From contig JAFUDQ010000009.1 in assembly GCA_017459075.1 (NCBI GenBank), positions 45,759-109,758 of the forward strand: a DNA stretch of 64,000 nt, given 5' to 3'. The DNA is from Bacteroidales bacterium. GTDB taxonomy: Bacteria; Bacteroidota; Bacteroidia; Bacteroidales; UBA932. Under the pieces are notes generated by a model. That model saw nothing but the letters and a program-made list of their open reading frames with translations. It ran no database searches and had not been told where the DNA came from. This document shows positions 26,649 through 34,720 of this stretch, piece after piece. Both the position numbers and the translations under genes were made by a program. The stretch's first letter is position 1. Every line of letters begins with the position of its first letter.

Positions 26649-28310
26649 CTAAGCAAAGGCAATCAGGATAATAACCTCGGCCGCAAGGATACGAAGTAAC
26701 ATCGCCAGCGGATAAACAGTGGCGTAGCACTCTGCCGTCTTGTCATTCTTGTAGTTAGCCATAACGGTAGACAGGGCGGGCGCATTGGTGGTGGCACCGG
26801 TCAGCAGTCCGCAAATCTCACCGAAAGTAAGTTTGAAAGAATACCTTGCAATAAGACCGGTCAAGAGTGCCGGAACAAGGGCGATGATGGCACCGTAAAG
26901 CAGCCACTGGGCACCATCGGCACAGAACAAACTGCCAAAATCTTTTCCTGCACCAAGGCCGATGGCGCCCAGCATAAGGCAGAGGCCAAGCTCGCGCATC
27001 ATCCTGTTTGCGCTGCTGGTAGTGTAGGTGGTTATCCTGAAGCGGGGGCCATAGTAGCCAAGCAGGATGGAAACCACGATAGAGCCTGCTGCAAGGCCGA
27101 ATCTGATGGTATTTCCCAAGAAGCTGAGCGGAATGGCGCCAACGATAAGGCCAAGTCCGATGCCGATGAAAACCGGTACGAGATTCGGTTTCTCAAGGTC
27201 TGTGCTGCTGTTTCCAACAAGGTCGGAAGCCTTCTTAATCTGCTCCTCGCTGCCGATGACAGAGAGGGTATCACCCATCTGAAGCATAAGGTCAGCCCTT
27301 CCGATAAGGGACACTCCGGCGCGGTTAACCTTGGTGACAGTAACGCCATATTTGGAGGCAAGTTCCAGAGAGCCGAGCTTCCTTCCGGTAAGGCCGGACT
27401 TGGTAACAAGCAGCTTCCTCTTTACAAGTTCGCCGGCAAACACAGGCGCTTTGTCGGAAGCAACCTCCACGCGGCCGTACACAACTTCTACATCATTGAT
27501 ATTTTTTGCAGGTACGTCGATGGTAAGAAGATCTCCCTCCTCAATTGCCGGGTCCTGCGCAACGGGAATGCTGACACCTTTCCTTATCAGGCTTGATACC
27601 ACGTAATTGGTTTTGAAATTCTCTTCAATACCAGAAAGCTTAAGGCCGAATACGCCGGGGTTAACTACCTGAGCAGTAATGGTTTTGATAACGTCGATGG
27701 CATCCTTGTCGCTGGCTGCGGCGTCCGATGCCTTGAAGGCCTTGCGGAATATGGCAAGCACCAGCAGCAGGCACAGTATGCCAAGCGGATAAACGACGGT
27801 AAATGCGCTGGCAATCTCCGATGCCACCTCCGGGCTCTGAACCTCTGCCAGGAAAGAGCCGTTTGCTACGTCATAGTAGCTCTGCTGTGCGGTACCCATG
27901 GCCGGGGTATTGGTGACGGCTCCGGAGAGCACGCCAACCATACCCGGAACATCTTTTCCGCTTGCGGCCAGGATGACTGCGAAGCACCCTACTGACAGGG
28001 CTATCATTATAATGGACAAGATGTTGAGCTTCAAGCCTTTACCCCTGAATGAACTGAAGAATCCGGGACCCATCTGCATGCCGATGTTGAACACGAATAC
28101 TACAAGGCCGAATTCCTTTATGAAATGCAGGAACAGAGGGTCTGTCTTGATTCCGGCGGCGCTTATGGCGATGCCGGTAAAAAGAATCCATACCGGGCCG
28201 AGTGTTATGTTCTTGATTTTGAGTTTGTTAAGCAGCAGTCCTATGCCGATTACCATTACCAGAACCATTAGTGAATGGCCGGTTCCGGAGCCAAAGAAAA
28301 AATCTTGCAT
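26649..28310 (-). CDS. YidE/YbjL-type (AspT/AAE family) putative transporter
   Basis: The 553-aa membrane protein has two hydrophobic halves separated by a cytoplasmic region with RCK_C/TrkA-C-like segments (about 200-370, including LEENFKTNYVVS-like and GRKLGSLELASKYGVTV). Repeated motifs in each half (GVLSGAVTNTPAM and GLLTGATTNAPAL) are the hallmark of the duplicated AspT-type fold. Family members exchange amino acids or dicarboxylates such as aspartate for alanine, but most YbjL-like proteins have no assigned substrate. Specificity cannot be read here. Confidence 0.82.
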   Translation of the reverse strand: MQDFFFGSGTGHSLMVLVMVIGIGLLLNKLKIKNITLGPVWILFTGIAISAAGIKTDPLFLHFIKEFGLVVFVFNIGMQMGPGFFSSFRGKGLKLNILSIIMIALSVGCFAVILAASGKDVPGMVGVLSGAVTNTPAMGTAQQSYYDVANGSFLAEVQSPEVASEIASAFTVVYPLGILCLLLVLAIFRKAFKASDAAASDKDAIDVIKTITAQVVNPGVFGLKLSGIEENFKTNYVVSSLIRKGVSIPVAQDPAIEEGDLLTIDVPAKNINDVEVVYGRVEVASDKAPVFAGELVKRKLLVTKSGLTGRKLGSLELASKYGVTVTKVNRAGVSLIGRADLMLQMGDTLSVIGSEEQIKKASDLVGNSSTDLEKPNLVPVFIGIGLGLIVGAIPLSFLGNTIRFGLAAGSIVVSILLGYYGPRFRITTYTTSSANRMMRELGLCLMLGAIGLGAGKDFGSLFCADGAQWLLYGAIIALVPALLTGLIARYSFKLTFGEICGLLTGATTNAPALSTVMANYKNDKTAECYATVYPLAMLLRILAAEVIILIAFA

Positions 28311-28325
28311 ATCTTAATTGTTCAT

Positions 28326-29117
28326 TCAATATTCAACTTTCGATAAAAACAGTGCGTTTCCGGGGACCGATTCACCAGCGGCGCAGCGGTCTTTGGAAGC
28401 CAGCACTTCCTCCATGTGCGATACCGGATACCGGCCCCGTCCGATGTCCAGAAGCGTACCAACCACGGCCCGGACCATGTTCCGCAGGAACCTGTCCGCT
28501 GATATGGTAAAAACCAGGTACAGTGACCCTTCGACTTCGCTCAGGGTGACAGGAGCGTTGGGATAGTCCATGATGGAAACATGAGTGGGGATGTAGGGCC
28601 TCCAGCCGGCCTCAAAAACAGTACAAACCGAAGTCTTGTTGTTACCCCCGGTTTTTTCAAAACAACTGAAATCATGAGTGCCAAGAAGAACCCTGCACGC
28701 CTCATTCATGGCAGCCACATCCAAAGGATAGGTATATAGGTAGGAATAAATCCTCACAAACGGGTCCTTTTTTCTGTGAATGAAATAGTTGTACCTCCTG
28801 AGCCGGGCATCAAACCGCGCATGGAAACCATCGGCCACAATTTTCACTTCGTGAATAATCACCGAAGATGGCAAAATGGCATTTAATTTGCAGCAAATCT
28901 CTTCTTCGCGGAGGGGCGCCGAAGCGTCAAAGTGAGCAACGTAAGAAACCGCGTTCACACCGGCATCGGTCCTCCCCGCCCCGGTAACAGAAACGGACTC
29001 GCGGAGGGCGAGCGAAAGAGCCCTCTCAAGAGCCTCCTGCACGGAGGGAGCGTTCGGCTGGATTTGCCAGCCGCTGAAAGACGAACCGTCGTAGGATAAT
29101 GTGACCGAATAACGCAT
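28326..29117 (-). CDS. truA: tRNA pseudouridine(38-40) synthase TruA with a short in-frame repeat
   Basis: The enzyme converts uridines 38-40 of the tRNA anticodon arm to pseudouridine. It begins MRYSVTLSYDGSSFSGWQ and carries the catalytic aspartate in GAGRTDAGVNA. The frame could be extended to 29165, but a TAnnTTTG element (29132-29125) sits between the two candidate starts, so 29117 is chosen (263 aa). At about residues 189-198 a hairpin repeat is translated as APVTLSEVEGS, between conserved strands before LYLVFTISADRFLRNMVRA. The insert is short and probably tolerated. Confidence 0.9.
   Translation of the reverse strand: MRYSVTLSYDGSSFSGWQIQPNAPSVQEALERALSLALRESVSVTGAGRTDAGVNAVSYVAHFDASAPLREEEICCKLNAILPSSVIIHEVKIVADGFHARFDARLRRYNYFIHRKKDPFVRIYSYLYTYPLDVAAMNEACRVLLGTHDFSCFEKTGGNNKTSVCTVFEAGWRPYIPTHVSIMDYPNAPVTLSEVEGSLYLVFTISADRFLRNMVRAVVGTLLDIGRGRYPVSHMEEVLASKDRCAAGESVPGNALFLSKVEY
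28524..28552. repeat. Hairpin repeat copy inside truA
   Basis: GACCCTTCGACTTCGCTCAG then GGTGAC: an ACCCT/AGGGT stem copy, read in frame on the minus strand as VTLSEVEGS. Confidence 0.88.
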
Positions 29118-29124
29118 TGCGGTG

Positions 29125-29132
29125 CAAAGATA
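29125..29132 (-). promoter_or_regulatory. Promoter -7 element for truA
   Basis: TATCTTTG on the minus strand fits TAnnTTTG and lies 8 bases before the truA ATG at 29117. No clear -33 element was found, so the call is tentative. Confidence 0.45.
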
Positions 29133-29148
29133 GAAAAAACAAAATAAA

Positions 29149-30138
29149 ATGGACGTAAACATCAAAGAATTGAACGAGCGAATTCAGCAGGAAAGCCAGT
29201 TTGTGGACATGCTGTCGCTTGAAATGGGCAAGGTAATCGTAGGCCAGAAAGGCCTCGTGGAAAATCTCCTCATTGGCCTTCTCGCCGGTGGCCACATCCT
29301 CCTTGAGGGTGTCCCCGGTTTGGCAAAAACCCTTGCCATCAACACTTTGGCACAGGCGGTAGACGCCAAATTCAGCCGAATCCAGTTCACCCCTGACCTT
29401 CTGCCGGCAGACCTCGTGGGAACAATGATTTATTCCCAGAAGAACGAATCCTTCGAAGTTCACAAAGGCCCCGTCTTCGCAAACTTCGTACTGGCGGATG
29501 AGATTAACCGAAGCCCTGCAAAGGTACAGAGCGCCCTGCTTGAGGCGATGCAGGAGAAACAGGTCACCATCGGAGACAAAACCTTCCCCCTGCCGCAGCC
29601 TTTCCTTGTAATGGCAACCCAGAACCCTATCGAGCAGGAGGGAACATATCCGTTGCCGGAGGCGCAGGTAGACCGTTTCATGCTCAAAGTCATCGTCGGC
29701 TATCCCAAAAAAGAAGAAGAACGCCAGATTATCCGCATGAACAACAGCGGCCAGTTCCCCCACGCCAACCCCGTGGTCAAGCCTGAAGACATCATCCGCG
29801 CCCGTGAAGTAGTCCGTGACGTCTACATGGACGAAAAGATTGAGAAATACATCGTCGATATCGTTTACGCAACCCGCACCCCGGAAGACTACAATCTTGG
29901 CAAACTGAAAGACCTTATCTCTTACGGAGCATCCCCGCGTGCCAGCATCTCCCTCTCGCTGGCTGCAAAGGCTTACGCCTTCATAAAGAGAAGAGGTTAC
30001 GTGATTCCGGAGGATGTACGCGCCGTATCGGCAGAAGTCCTGCGTCACAGGATCGGCCTTACATATGAGGCGGAGGCAGAAAATGTTACAACGGAGAACA
30101 TTATCTCCGAGGTTCTGAATGCGGTAATGGTTCCGTAA
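29149..30138 (+). CDS. MoxR-family AAA+ ATPase of the Bat operon
   Basis: The 329-aa ATPase carries Walker A GVPGLAKT (about residue 47), Walker B VLADEINRS and a sensor region ATQNPIEQEGTYPLPEAQ that is typical of MoxR proteins. Such ATPases act as chaperones for von Willebrand factor A proteins. Here it heads a gene row with DUF58, BatA, BatB, BatC and BatD/E proteins, linked in Bacteroides to tolerance of oxygen and other stress. It is divergent from truA, with only 31 bp between the two starts. Confidence 0.93.
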   Translation: MDVNIKELNERIQQESQFVDMLSLEMGKVIVGQKGLVENLLIGLLAGGHILLEGVPGLAKTLAINTLAQAVDAKFSRIQFTPDLLPADLVGTMIYSQKNESFEVHKGPVFANFVLADEINRSPAKVQSALLEAMQEKQVTIGDKTFPLPQPFLVMATQNPIEQEGTYPLPEAQVDRFMLKVIVGYPKKEEERQIIRMNNSGQFPHANPVVKPEDIIRAREVVRDVYMDEKIEKYIVDIVYATRTPEDYNLGKLKDLISYGASPRASISLSLAAKAYAFIKRRGYVIPEDVRAVSAEVLRHRIGLTYEAEAENVTTENIISEVLNAVMVP

Positions 30139-30145
30139 CGGAAAA

Positions 30146-31036
30146 ATGGAGAAAACAACTACAACAGAGTTACTTAAGAAGGTCCGCAAACTTGAGATAC
30201 GGACCAAGGCCCTGTCGCACCAGATTTTTGCGGGAGAGTATCATTCCGCCTTCAAAGGCAAGGGAATGGCTTTCAGCGAAGTCCGCGAATACCAGTGGGG
30301 AGATGACGTTCGCAGCATGGACTGGAATGTCACTGCGCGCATGCACGCCCCTTATGTAAAGGTATTCGAAGAGGAGAGGGAACTTACGGTGATGCTGCTT
30401 GTGGACATCAGCCGCTCCGGCCTCTTCGGAACGACAATGCGCACCAAACGCGACCTTACGGCCGAAATCGCCGCCGTGCTGGCCTTCTCTGCCATCATCA
30501 ACAATGATAAGGTAGGCGCACTGCTCTTCAGCGACAAGGTGGAAAAATTCATCCCCCCGGCAAAAGGACGCAGCCACCTCCTGCATATACTCCGCGAAGT
30601 GCTTGAATGGCAGCCGCAGAGCGACGGAACAGACATCAGCGAAGCCCTCCGCTACATGACCGGAGCGCTTAAAAAACGCTGCACAGCCTTTTTGCTGTCC
30701 GATATGATTGATGTCCGTGCCGATGCCGCCCCGCGCTACGAAGATGCCCTCAAGGTCGCTGCCGGCAGGCACGACCTCTCGGTCATCCGGGTCTACGACC
30801 CGAGGGAGCGGTTGCTCCCCTCCGTAGGGCTTATCCACGCCAAGGATGCAGAGACAGGAGAGACAGCCCTCATCAACACAAGCAGCCGTAAGGCCCGCCG
30901 CGAATACGCGGCCTGGTGGGATTTGGCCTGGAAGCAGGCGGAAACCGTTCTCAGGCGCCGTAGCGTAGACTCAGTGGACATCGCCACGGACCAGGACTAT
31001 GTAAAAGCACTGATTTCACTTTTCAGAAGCAGGTAA
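30146..31036 (+). CDS. DUF58-domain protein of the Bat operon
   Basis: The 296-aa protein starts 7 bp after the MoxR gene. It contains the DUF58 signature around REYQWGDDVRSMDWNVTAR (about 48-66) and a degenerate VWA-like fold (VMLLVDISRSGLFGT, a MIDAS-like DISRS). It lacks a signal peptide and is probably cytoplasmic. MoxR plus DUF58 pairs are widespread and thought to work together, but the molecular role is unsettled. Confidence 0.9.
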   Translation: MEKTTTTELLKKVRKLEIRTKALSHQIFAGEYHSAFKGKGMAFSEVREYQWGDDVRSMDWNVTARMHAPYVKVFEEERELTVMLLVDISRSGLFGTTMRTKRDLTAEIAAVLAFSAIINNDKVGALLFSDKVEKFIPPAKGRSHLLHILREVLEWQPQSDGTDISEALRYMTGALKKRCTAFLLSDMIDVRADAAPRYEDALKVAAGRHDLSVIRVYDPRERLLPSVGLIHAKDAETGETALINTSSRKARREYAAWWDLAWKQAETVLRRRSVDSVDIATDQDYVKALISLFRSR

Positions 31037-31040
31037 CTAT

Positions 31041-32018
31041 ATGATTAAAAAGATATTAGCTGTAATACTGACACTCCTTCCGCTGCTGCCGTCGGGCGCC
31101 CAGGAAAAAGAAACCTTCCTGCGCCAGCTACAGAAGAGGGATTCAGTGCTTATTGCAGACCAGCTGGTATACGGAGCCACCCTTGAAGGCATCACTGAAG
31201 GTGCGGCCCTGGTACTCCCGGAGTATGACAAAGCCCAGCTCACGGAAGGCGTAGAGATTGTGAAACCCTGGCAGCTGGACACCATTAAGAAACATAAGGA
31301 CAATGTAGACGTTGAGGCCAGCCTTACCATCACTTCCTTTGATGAAGGGGAGTATTCCCTGCCGGACCTTAAAATAGCCCGCACGCTCAAGGATGGCACA
31401 ACGGACACCCTCGTTTTCAAAGGCCGCCCTCTTACCGTTACCACTATTCCTGTAGATACCACAACCTTTACCGTACACGACCTCCGTGGTCAGATTGGTT
31501 ATCCGCTTACCTTTGCAGAAGTGCTGCCGTATATACTCATCGTACTGGCTGTAATCCTGCTGGCTGTGGTTATCTTCTTTGTAATCAGGTACTTCCGTAA
31601 GCGTAAGGGTGCCATTTTCGCACCTCCCGAGCCGGCCCACATCGTCGCCCTGCGCAAACTTGACCAGCTTCGCGGTAACAAATACTGGGCTCCGGAAAAG
31701 CAGAAGCTCTATTATTCCGGAATTACCGACGCCCTTCGCGAGTACATAGCCTCAAGGTATGAGTTCGGCGCCATGGAAATGACCACTGCCGAAATATTCA
31801 AGTACTTGAAAACCATAGACTTCCCGGCAGAATACAAAGAGCCTCTCAAAGACCTTTTTGAGACCTCGGACTTTGTGAAGTTTGCCAAAATGACGGTGGA
31901 TGATGACTACAATGCCAAGGCCCTGCCGCTTGCGGTAAGGTTCGTGACCGATACTTACCAGACGCAGCTTGACGAGGAATCGGAGGCTGCTCCGGAAAAG
32001 GAAACAGAAAAGAAGTAG
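31041..32018 (+). CDS. Membrane protein of the Bat operon (DUF4381-like position)
   Basis: The 325-aa protein has a signal peptide (first 20 residues, ending PSGAQ) and an extracytoplasmic beta-rich region to about residue 165. A transmembrane helix follows (about 168-190, LPYILIVLAVILLAVVIFFV), then a cytoplasmic tail with a conserved-looking helical domain (YYSGITDALREYIASRYEFG). Genes at this position in related operons encode DUF4381-type proteins, and the tail resembles those in BatD. No precise function is recognised. It is tightly spaced with its neighbours (4 bp on one side, 3 bp on the other). Confidence 0.72.
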   Translation: MIKKILAVILTLLPLLPSGAQEKETFLRQLQKRDSVLIADQLVYGATLEGITEGAALVLPEYDKAQLTEGVEIVKPWQLDTIKKHKDNVDVEASLTITSFDEGEYSLPDLKIARTLKDGTTDTLVFKGRPLTVTTIPVDTTTFTVHDLRGQIGYPLTFAEVLPYILIVLAVILLAVVIFFVIRYFRKRKGAIFAPPEPAHIVALRKLDQLRGNKYWAPEKQKLYYSGITDALREYIASRYEFGAMEMTTAEIFKYLKTIDFPAEYKEPLKDLFETSDFVKFAKMTVDDDYNAKALPLAVRFVTDTYQTQLDEESEAAPEKETEKK

Positions 32019-32021
32019 AAG

Positions 32022-33005
32022 ATGTTTTTTGAATATCCATATTTGCTGTGGCTCCTGGCCATCCCGGTACTCCTGGCGGCCCTGTACATTTACAGGCAGG
32101 TCAGAAGAAGGGAGCCGCATCTGCGCGTATCTAATATAACTCCTTGGAAGAAAGGAACTTCCATTGTGTGGAGCGTACTTGTTCACCTTCCTGCGGTGCT
32201 CCGCTTCGGCGTGCTTTGCCTGATAGTAATCTGCCTTGCAAGGCCCAAGTCATCATCGGAAATGGAAAAAGTGGACACGGAGGGTATCGACATTGTCTTT
32301 GCGATGGACGTTTCAACCAGTATGCTGGCCCGCGACTTTACTCCCGACCGAATCTCCGCCGCCAAGGACATCGCCATTGAATTCATAAGCCAGAGGCCCA
32401 CAGACCGGATGGGAATCGTTGTTTTCGCCGGCGAGAGCTACACCCAGTGCCCTCTTACGACAGACCGCGCCACCCTCATCAACCTTATGAAAGAGGTGCA
32501 GACCGGACTTATTGACGACGGCACCGCCATCGGCAACGGACTGGCAACCGCGGTGGCCAGAATCAAGGACTCCGACGCTCCCAGCCGGGTTGTAATACTT
32601 CTTACCGATGGTGTAAACAATATGGGAGAGGTTGCCCCTGAGACAGCGGCCGATATTGCAAAGACTTATGGCATAAGGGTTTACACTATAGGCGTAGGCG
32701 ATAACGGAAACGCTCCGTATCCTGTGATGACTCCTTTCGGGGTGCAGACTCAGATGGTTCCTGTTGAAATTGACGAGCCCCTGCTCCGCAGCATAGCTTC
32801 CACTACCGGAGGCCGGTATTTCAGGGCTACTGACAACACCAAACTTGCGGAGATTTTCTCAGGAATAGACAAAATGGAGAAGGCCAGGACCACTATTGAC
32901 AGTTTCCCTGTCTATAAGGAACTCTTCCCCGGCTTTGCTATCATTGCACTGCTTCTGCTTCTTGCAGAACTTCTTGTCAAACTTTTAATCAGGAGGCTGC
33001 CATGA
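32022..33005 (+). CDS. batA: BatA, von Willebrand factor A membrane protein
   Basis: The 327-aa protein has an N-terminal transmembrane region (about 5-25 and 50-72), a VWA domain with the MIDAS motif DVSTS (AMDVSTSMLARD) and a second metal-site region LLTDGVNNMGE. A C-terminal helix (FPGFAIIALLLLLAELLVKL) re-enters the membrane. The family is tied to aerotolerance in Bacteroides and to stress resistance elsewhere. Its end overlaps batB by 4 bp. Confidence 0.92.
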   Translation: MFFEYPYLLWLLAIPVLLAALYIYRQVRRREPHLRVSNITPWKKGTSIVWSVLVHLPAVLRFGVLCLIVICLARPKSSSEMEKVDTEGIDIVFAMDVSTSMLARDFTPDRISAAKDIAIEFISQRPTDRMGIVVFAGESYTQCPLTTDRATLINLMKEVQTGLIDDGTAIGNGLATAVARIKDSDAPSRVVILLTDGVNNMGEVAPETAADIAKTYGIRVYTIGVGDNGNAPYPVMTPFGVQTQMVPVEIDEPLLRSIASTTGGRYFRATDNTKLAEIFSGIDKMEKARTTIDSFPVYKELFPGFAIIALLLLLAELLVKLLIRRLP

Positions 33006-34006
33006 TATATTTTCTTGCTAATGCCGAGTATTTGTGGCTCCTTCTTCTGGTGCCAGTCCTGCCCGTTGCCTATGTCATTGCCCGCAGGCTGCGCCGCAGG
33101 AGGATTGCCCGCTTCGGAGACGAGTCTCTTGTAAAGGAACTGATGCCTTCTGTGTCAAATGGCAAGGACTGGGCCCGGATGGTCCTTTTCGTGCTGGGCT
33201 TCATGTTCTTTGTAATCGGCCTTTGCCGGCCGCAGATTGGAGCCAAGCTAAGCGAACACAAGACCCGCGGAGCTGAGGTGATGATTGCCCTTGACGTGTC
33301 CAATTCAATGCTGGCGGAGGACTATTCCCCGAACCGCCTGGAGCGCGCCAAACTGGCTATTTCCAGGATCACGGACCGTCTGGCCCAGGACCGCATCGGC
33401 CTTATAATCTTTGCAGGAAGCTCTTTTGTGCAGCTTCCTATAACCGCCGATTACATATCGGCAAAGATGTTCCTGAGTACGATTTCCACCGGTTCCGTCC
33501 CTGTTCAGGGTACGGCAATCGGAGATGCGATATCGACGGCTATCCGCAGTTTCAGCCTTGAAAGCGAGAAGAGCCGTGCAATTATTGTGATTTCCGATGG
33601 TGAGAACCACGAAGACGATGCCGTTGCAGCGGCTGCAAATGCCCATGAATCAGGTATTACCGTTTATACCATCGGTGTTGGCTCTCCGGAAGGCCAGCCT
33701 ATTCCTATGGACGGCGGTCTGCTGAAAGACTCTGACGGCCAGATAGTTGTGACCAAGCTCAATGAGCCTGCCCTGCAGGAAATCGCTTCAGCCGGCGGCG
33801 GAGCGTACGTAAGGGCCGGGAACGATGAGTTCGGACTTAATCCAATCATTGACGACATCCGGGCCATGGAGGAAGAGGAATTCAATTCCATCGTTTTTGA
33901 AGAGTACAACGAGCAGTATATGTATTTCTTTGCGATTGCATTCGTGCTGTTCGCGATAGAGATGCTGCTTGGCCGCAGGCGTTCTAAAAAGAAATTGTTT
34001 GTATGA
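33002..34006 (+). CDS. batB: BatB, von Willebrand factor A membrane protein
   Basis: This 334-aa paralogue of BatA has N-terminal helices, the MIDAS DVSNS (ALDVSNSMLAEDYSPNR) and ISDGENHEDD. A C-terminal transmembrane helix (YMYFFAIAFVLFAIEMLLG) is followed by a basic tail. It overlaps batA and batC by 4 bp each, so the three are translationally coupled. BatA and BatB probably form a complex with BatC, as described for other species. Confidence 0.92.
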   Translation: MIYFLANAEYLWLLLLVPVLPVAYVIARRLRRRRIARFGDESLVKELMPSVSNGKDWARMVLFVLGFMFFVIGLCRPQIGAKLSEHKTRGAEVMIALDVSNSMLAEDYSPNRLERAKLAISRITDRLAQDRIGLIIFAGSSFVQLPITADYISAKMFLSTISTGSVPVQGTAIGDAISTAIRSFSLESEKSRAIIVISDGENHEDDAVAAAANAHESGITVYTIGVGSPEGQPIPMDGGLLKDSDGQIVVTKLNEPALQEIASAGGGAYVRAGNDEFGLNPIIDDIRAMEEEEFNSIVFEEYNEQYMYFFAIAFVLFAIEMLLGRRRSKKKLFV

Positions 34007-34716
34007 GACGTAAACTGTTGATATTCTTTTGTTTAATGCTAACCGCACTGGCTGCATCGGCCCAGGTAGACCGTAGCGAAGTGCGTTCCGGCAACCGTCG
34101 TTTCAAGAAGGGTGATTTCAGGAACGCGGCGGTGGAATATATGAAGGCTTTGGACAAGGATTCCACGTCTTTTGCCGGTAATTACAATCTCGCGAGCGTA
34201 CACTACAGGCTTGGGGACTTCGCCTCTGCGGGCGAGAGCCTGGACCATCTGAAGGATGCCGCCCCTGAGAGTGAATACGCGGCCGATTATTATTTTAACC
34301 GTGGCGATGTCGCCATTGCAAAAAAGGACTGGCAAGGTGCTGTGGACGCTTTCAAAGAGTGCCTTCTGCGTGACCCCGGCAGCATAGAGGCAAAAGAGAA
34401 TTATATCTACGCAAAGAAGCATCTGGAGAATAACCAGAATGGCGGAGGCGGTGGTGAAGGCCAGAATGATCAGAATCAGGATCAGGATGAGGACCAGAAT
34501 AAGGACCAAAATGAAGATCAGAATCAGGATCAGCAGAATCAGAATCAAAACCAGAATCAGGAGCAGCAGAACCAGCAGCCTCAGCCTCAGAAAGTATCGC
34601 CTCAGCAGGCCCAGCAAATGCTTCAGGCAATTCAGGCCAAGGAGAAAAAGACTCAGGAGAAGGTAGAGAAGGCAAAAGCCGCCGTGGGTGTTAAGAAGAA
34701 TGAAAAGAATTGGTAG
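34003..34716 (+). CDS. batC: BatC, TPR protein with Q/N-rich tail
   Basis: The 237-aa protein has a signal peptide ending ASAAQ-like at about residue 20, three TPR units (about 25-135, including NYNLASVHYRLGDFASAGE) and a highly skewed C-terminal half. Residues about 150-200 are nearly all Gln, Asn, Asp and Glu in short QNQDQDE-type repeats. TPRs mediate contacts with BatA/BatB. The tail is low complexity and may vary in length between strains. Confidence 0.88.
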   Translation: MRRKLLIFFCLMLTALAASAQVDRSEVRSGNRRFKKGDFRNAAVEYMKALDKDSTSFAGNYNLASVHYRLGDFASAGESLDHLKDAAPESEYAADYYFNRGDVAIAKKDWQGAVDAFKECLLRDPGSIEAKENYIYAKKHLENNQNGGGGGEGQNDQNQDQDEDQNKDQNEDQNQDQQNQNQNQNQEQQNQQPQPQKVSPQQAQQMLQAIQAKEKKTQEKVEKAKAAVGVKKNEKNW

Positions 34717-34720
34717 GACT

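Noticed and set aside
29026-30207. Minus-strand frame of 393 aa
   Set aside because: Antisense to the MoxR ATPase gene, which has full family motifs.
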